NCBI GenBank assembly: GCA_030653975.1
Contig: JAURYH010000058.1
Span: forward strand, 1 to 64,000
Source of the DNA: Hydrogenophaga sp.
GTDB taxonomy: Bacteria; Pseudomonadota; Gammaproteobacteria; Burkholderiales; Burkholderiaceae_C
DNA: 64,000 nucleotides
Reading direction: 5' to 3'
In this document: piece after piece, positions 62,831 to 64,000 of the stretch
Layout of the letters: each line of letters starts with the position of its first letter
Numbering within the stretch: the first letter of the stretch is position 1
Position numbers and translations under genes: made by a program
The notes under the pieces: model-generated
Told to the model about the DNA's origin: nothing
What the model saw: the letters and a program-made list of their open reading frames with translations, nothing else
Database searches by the model: none

Positions 62831-63448
62831 ATGCAAGCTGATCGATCTGGTCCCACCGCTGAAATGGCCGCCGTGGCTGCCCGCCTCGTGGTGGAAGAAG
62901 GGCTTGAATACGCCGCGGCCAAGCGCCAGGCTGGCAAGCAGCTCGGTTTGCCCTCGCGCGGGCTCTGGCCCGACAACGAGATGCTGGATGCGGCGGTGCG
63001 CGAGCACATCGCCATTTTTTGTGCCGACACCCAGGCGATCGAGCTGCAGGTGTTGCGGCGGTTGGCACTGGTCTGGCTGGACCGGCTGGCGAGTTTCAGG
63101 CCGCACCTGGGCGGCGCTGTCTGGCACGGCACCGCGACCCGGCACAGCGACATCCATATCCAGCTGTTCTGCGACGACCCCAAGGCGGCCGAATGGGCCT
63201 TGCTCGATCGCCGGGTGGACTACCACACGGGTACGGTCATGGGCTGGCGCGGCGAGCCGGTGGATGTGTTGTCCCTGCGCGTGCGCTGTGAGGAACTGGG
63301 GCAATGGGTGCTGATCCACCTGCTCGTGCACGACCTGGACGATTTGCGCGGGGCGCTCAAACCCGATGGACAAGGCCGCAAGCCGCGCGGCGACGCGCAG
63401 GCTTTGCGCGACTTGATGGCGCGGGGCACCGAGGAAAATACCGCATGA
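62831..63448 (+). CDS. Nucleotidyltransferase-like conserved protein
   Basis: The protein has 205 residues from ATG 62831; a GTG at 62768 gives a 226-residue alternative with an AGGGGGG ribosome-binding site, so the start is uncertain. The N-terminal helical part (AARLVVEEGLEYAAAKRQAGKQLGLP) resembles a DNA-binding-like segment. The later WHGTATRHSDIHIQLFCDDPKAAEWALLDRRVDY has a nucleotidyltransferase-fold flavour (SDIHIQLF). Proteins of this type occur in Burkholderiales without known function. Its stop overlaps by four bases the start of the TlpA-like gene. Confidence 0.68.
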   Translation: MQADRSGPTAEMAAVAARLVVEEGLEYAAAKRQAGKQLGLPSRGLWPDNEMLDAAVREHIAIFCADTQAIELQVLRRLALVWLDRLASFRPHLGGAVWHGTATRHSDIHIQLFCDDPKAAEWALLDRRVDYHTGTVMGWRGEPVDVLSLRVRCEELGQWVLIHLLVHDLDDLRGALKPDGQGRKPRGDAQALRDLMARGTEENTA

Positions 63449-63972
63449 ACATGAATCGACGGAGCGCCTGGATGCTGGGCGTGGCGGCTGCCGCAGGCGC
63501 GGCCGGGGTGGGGCTGGCGCTGTGGCGTCACCAGCCGCAGGCGGTGTTGTCCGACGCCGAGGCCGAGTTCTGGGCTTCGCGTTTTGAAGACCCCGACGGC
63601 CAGCCGCTGGTGCTGGAGCGCTTTCGCGGCCAGCCCTTGCTGGTGAATTTCTGGGCCACGTGGTGCCCACCCTGTGTCGAGGAGTTGCCACTGCTCAATG
63701 CGTTCTACCGTGAGCACCAGGCGCGGGGCTGGCAGGTGGTGGGACTGGCCGTTGACCAGGTGCCTGCGGTGCGCAGCTTTCTCCAGAAGTTGCCGCTGGC
63801 GTTTCCGGTGGGGATGGTCGGCTTTGCTGGCACCGAACTCAGCCGGATACTGGGCAATCCCGGTGGTGGCCTGCCCTACACCGTCGTGTTCGATCGGTCG
63901 GGCGTGGTGCAGCATCAAAAGGTGGGCAAAGTCAGCCAGGCCGATCTGGATTTGTGGGCACAGCTGGCTTGA
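63445..63972 (+). CDS. TlpA/ResA-type thioredoxin-like protein
   Basis: The protein is a 175-residue membrane-anchored thiol-disulfide oxidoreductase. A hydrophobic N-terminal segment (about 8-27, AWMLGVAAAAGAAGVGLALW) directs it to the periplasm. The thioredoxin fold follows: LLVNFWATWCPPCVEELPLL with the WCPPC active site at about 72-76, then GVVQHQKVGKVS near the end and a cis-Pro in GGGLPYTVVF. It likely reduces or oxidises disulfides, perhaps in cytochrome c maturation. Translation is coupled to the preceding gene. Confidence 0.93.
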   Translation: MNMNRRSAWMLGVAAAAGAAGVGLALWRHQPQAVLSDAEAEFWASRFEDPDGQPLVLERFRGQPLLVNFWATWCPPCVEELPLLNAFYREHQARGWQVVGLAVDQVPAVRSFLQKLPLAFPVGMVGFAGTELSRILGNPGGGLPYTVVFDRSGVVQHQKVGKVSQADLDLWAQLA

Positions 63973-64000
63973 CAGGTGATGCAGTATGGGGATACTTCCG

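Overview
The window is a high-GC chromosomal segment from a betaproteobacterium of the order Burkholderiales. Its closest fit is the family Comamonadaceae (Hydrogenophaga or Acidovorax-like). This rests on the protein families (DUF2239, a long DksA with a Lys/Ala-rich N-terminus, an STAS protein next to hslVU, a NUDIX/metallo-beta-lactamase fusion), on gene order, and on a family of GC-rich palindromic repeats between genes. No sequence search was possible, so the genus is an inference. I see no prophage, insertion sequence, CRISPR array or tRNA gene.

Layout. 1-5100: end of the rplM-rpsI ribosomal operon, a coiled-coil membrane protein with a bactofilin, erpA (Fe-S insertion), a glycine-zipper outer-envelope protein and an FAD oxidoreductase. 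5200-9800: DUF2239 protein, MATE exporter, RNase P RNA, a small cytochrome c and a NUDIX-MBL fusion. 9816-15794 (minus strand): a polyamine-type ABC importer operon (ATPase, Tat-type binding protein, two permeases) that continues into a GntR regulator and an Asp/Glu/hydantoin racemase-like protein. A palindromic operator set lies in its promoter region. 15999-21906: dapF-DUF484-xerC, a DsrE-like protein, rlmI and a CobW GTPase. 22234-27326: dksA, the STAS protein and the hslVU protease.

27717-46511 is a complete dcw cluster: mraZ-rsmH-ftsL-ftsI-murE-murF-mraY-murD-ftsW-murG-murC-ddl-ftsQ-ftsA-ftsZ-lpxC. Most genes overlap by 1-11 bases, which suggests one translationally coupled unit making lipid II, the divisome and (lpxC) lipid A. 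Four 10-bp-spaced MraZ boxes precede mraZ. murD carries an acidic/proline-rich insertion of about 85 residues, and the ftsA-ftsZ gap holds three hairpins.

46551-54357: a two-helix mini-protein, a five-helix membrane protein with a perfect FNR-type box upstream, ruvC, a CdsA paralogue with a PlsC acyltransferase, mtgA, a TonB-like protein, an RNase II family enzyme and a YqiA-like esterase. 54380-63972: rodA, a 3-hydroxyisobutyrate-dehydrogenase-like protein whose N-terminus is encoded by repeat DNA, tldD, aroG, two unrecognised genes, mpl, a nucleotidyltransferase-like gene and a TlpA-type thioredoxin.

The most interesting signals are regulatory. First, aroG is preceded by a 24-codon leader peptide in which 8 of 10 consecutive codons are Phe, Tyr or Trp; a competing antiterminator and terminator follow, the layout of a ribosome-mediated attenuator. 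Second, the ABC operon has three related operator half-sites. Third, a dispersed palindromic repeat family is seen at eight intergenic or gene-edge loci, and at one locus (perhaps two) it is read through as protein.
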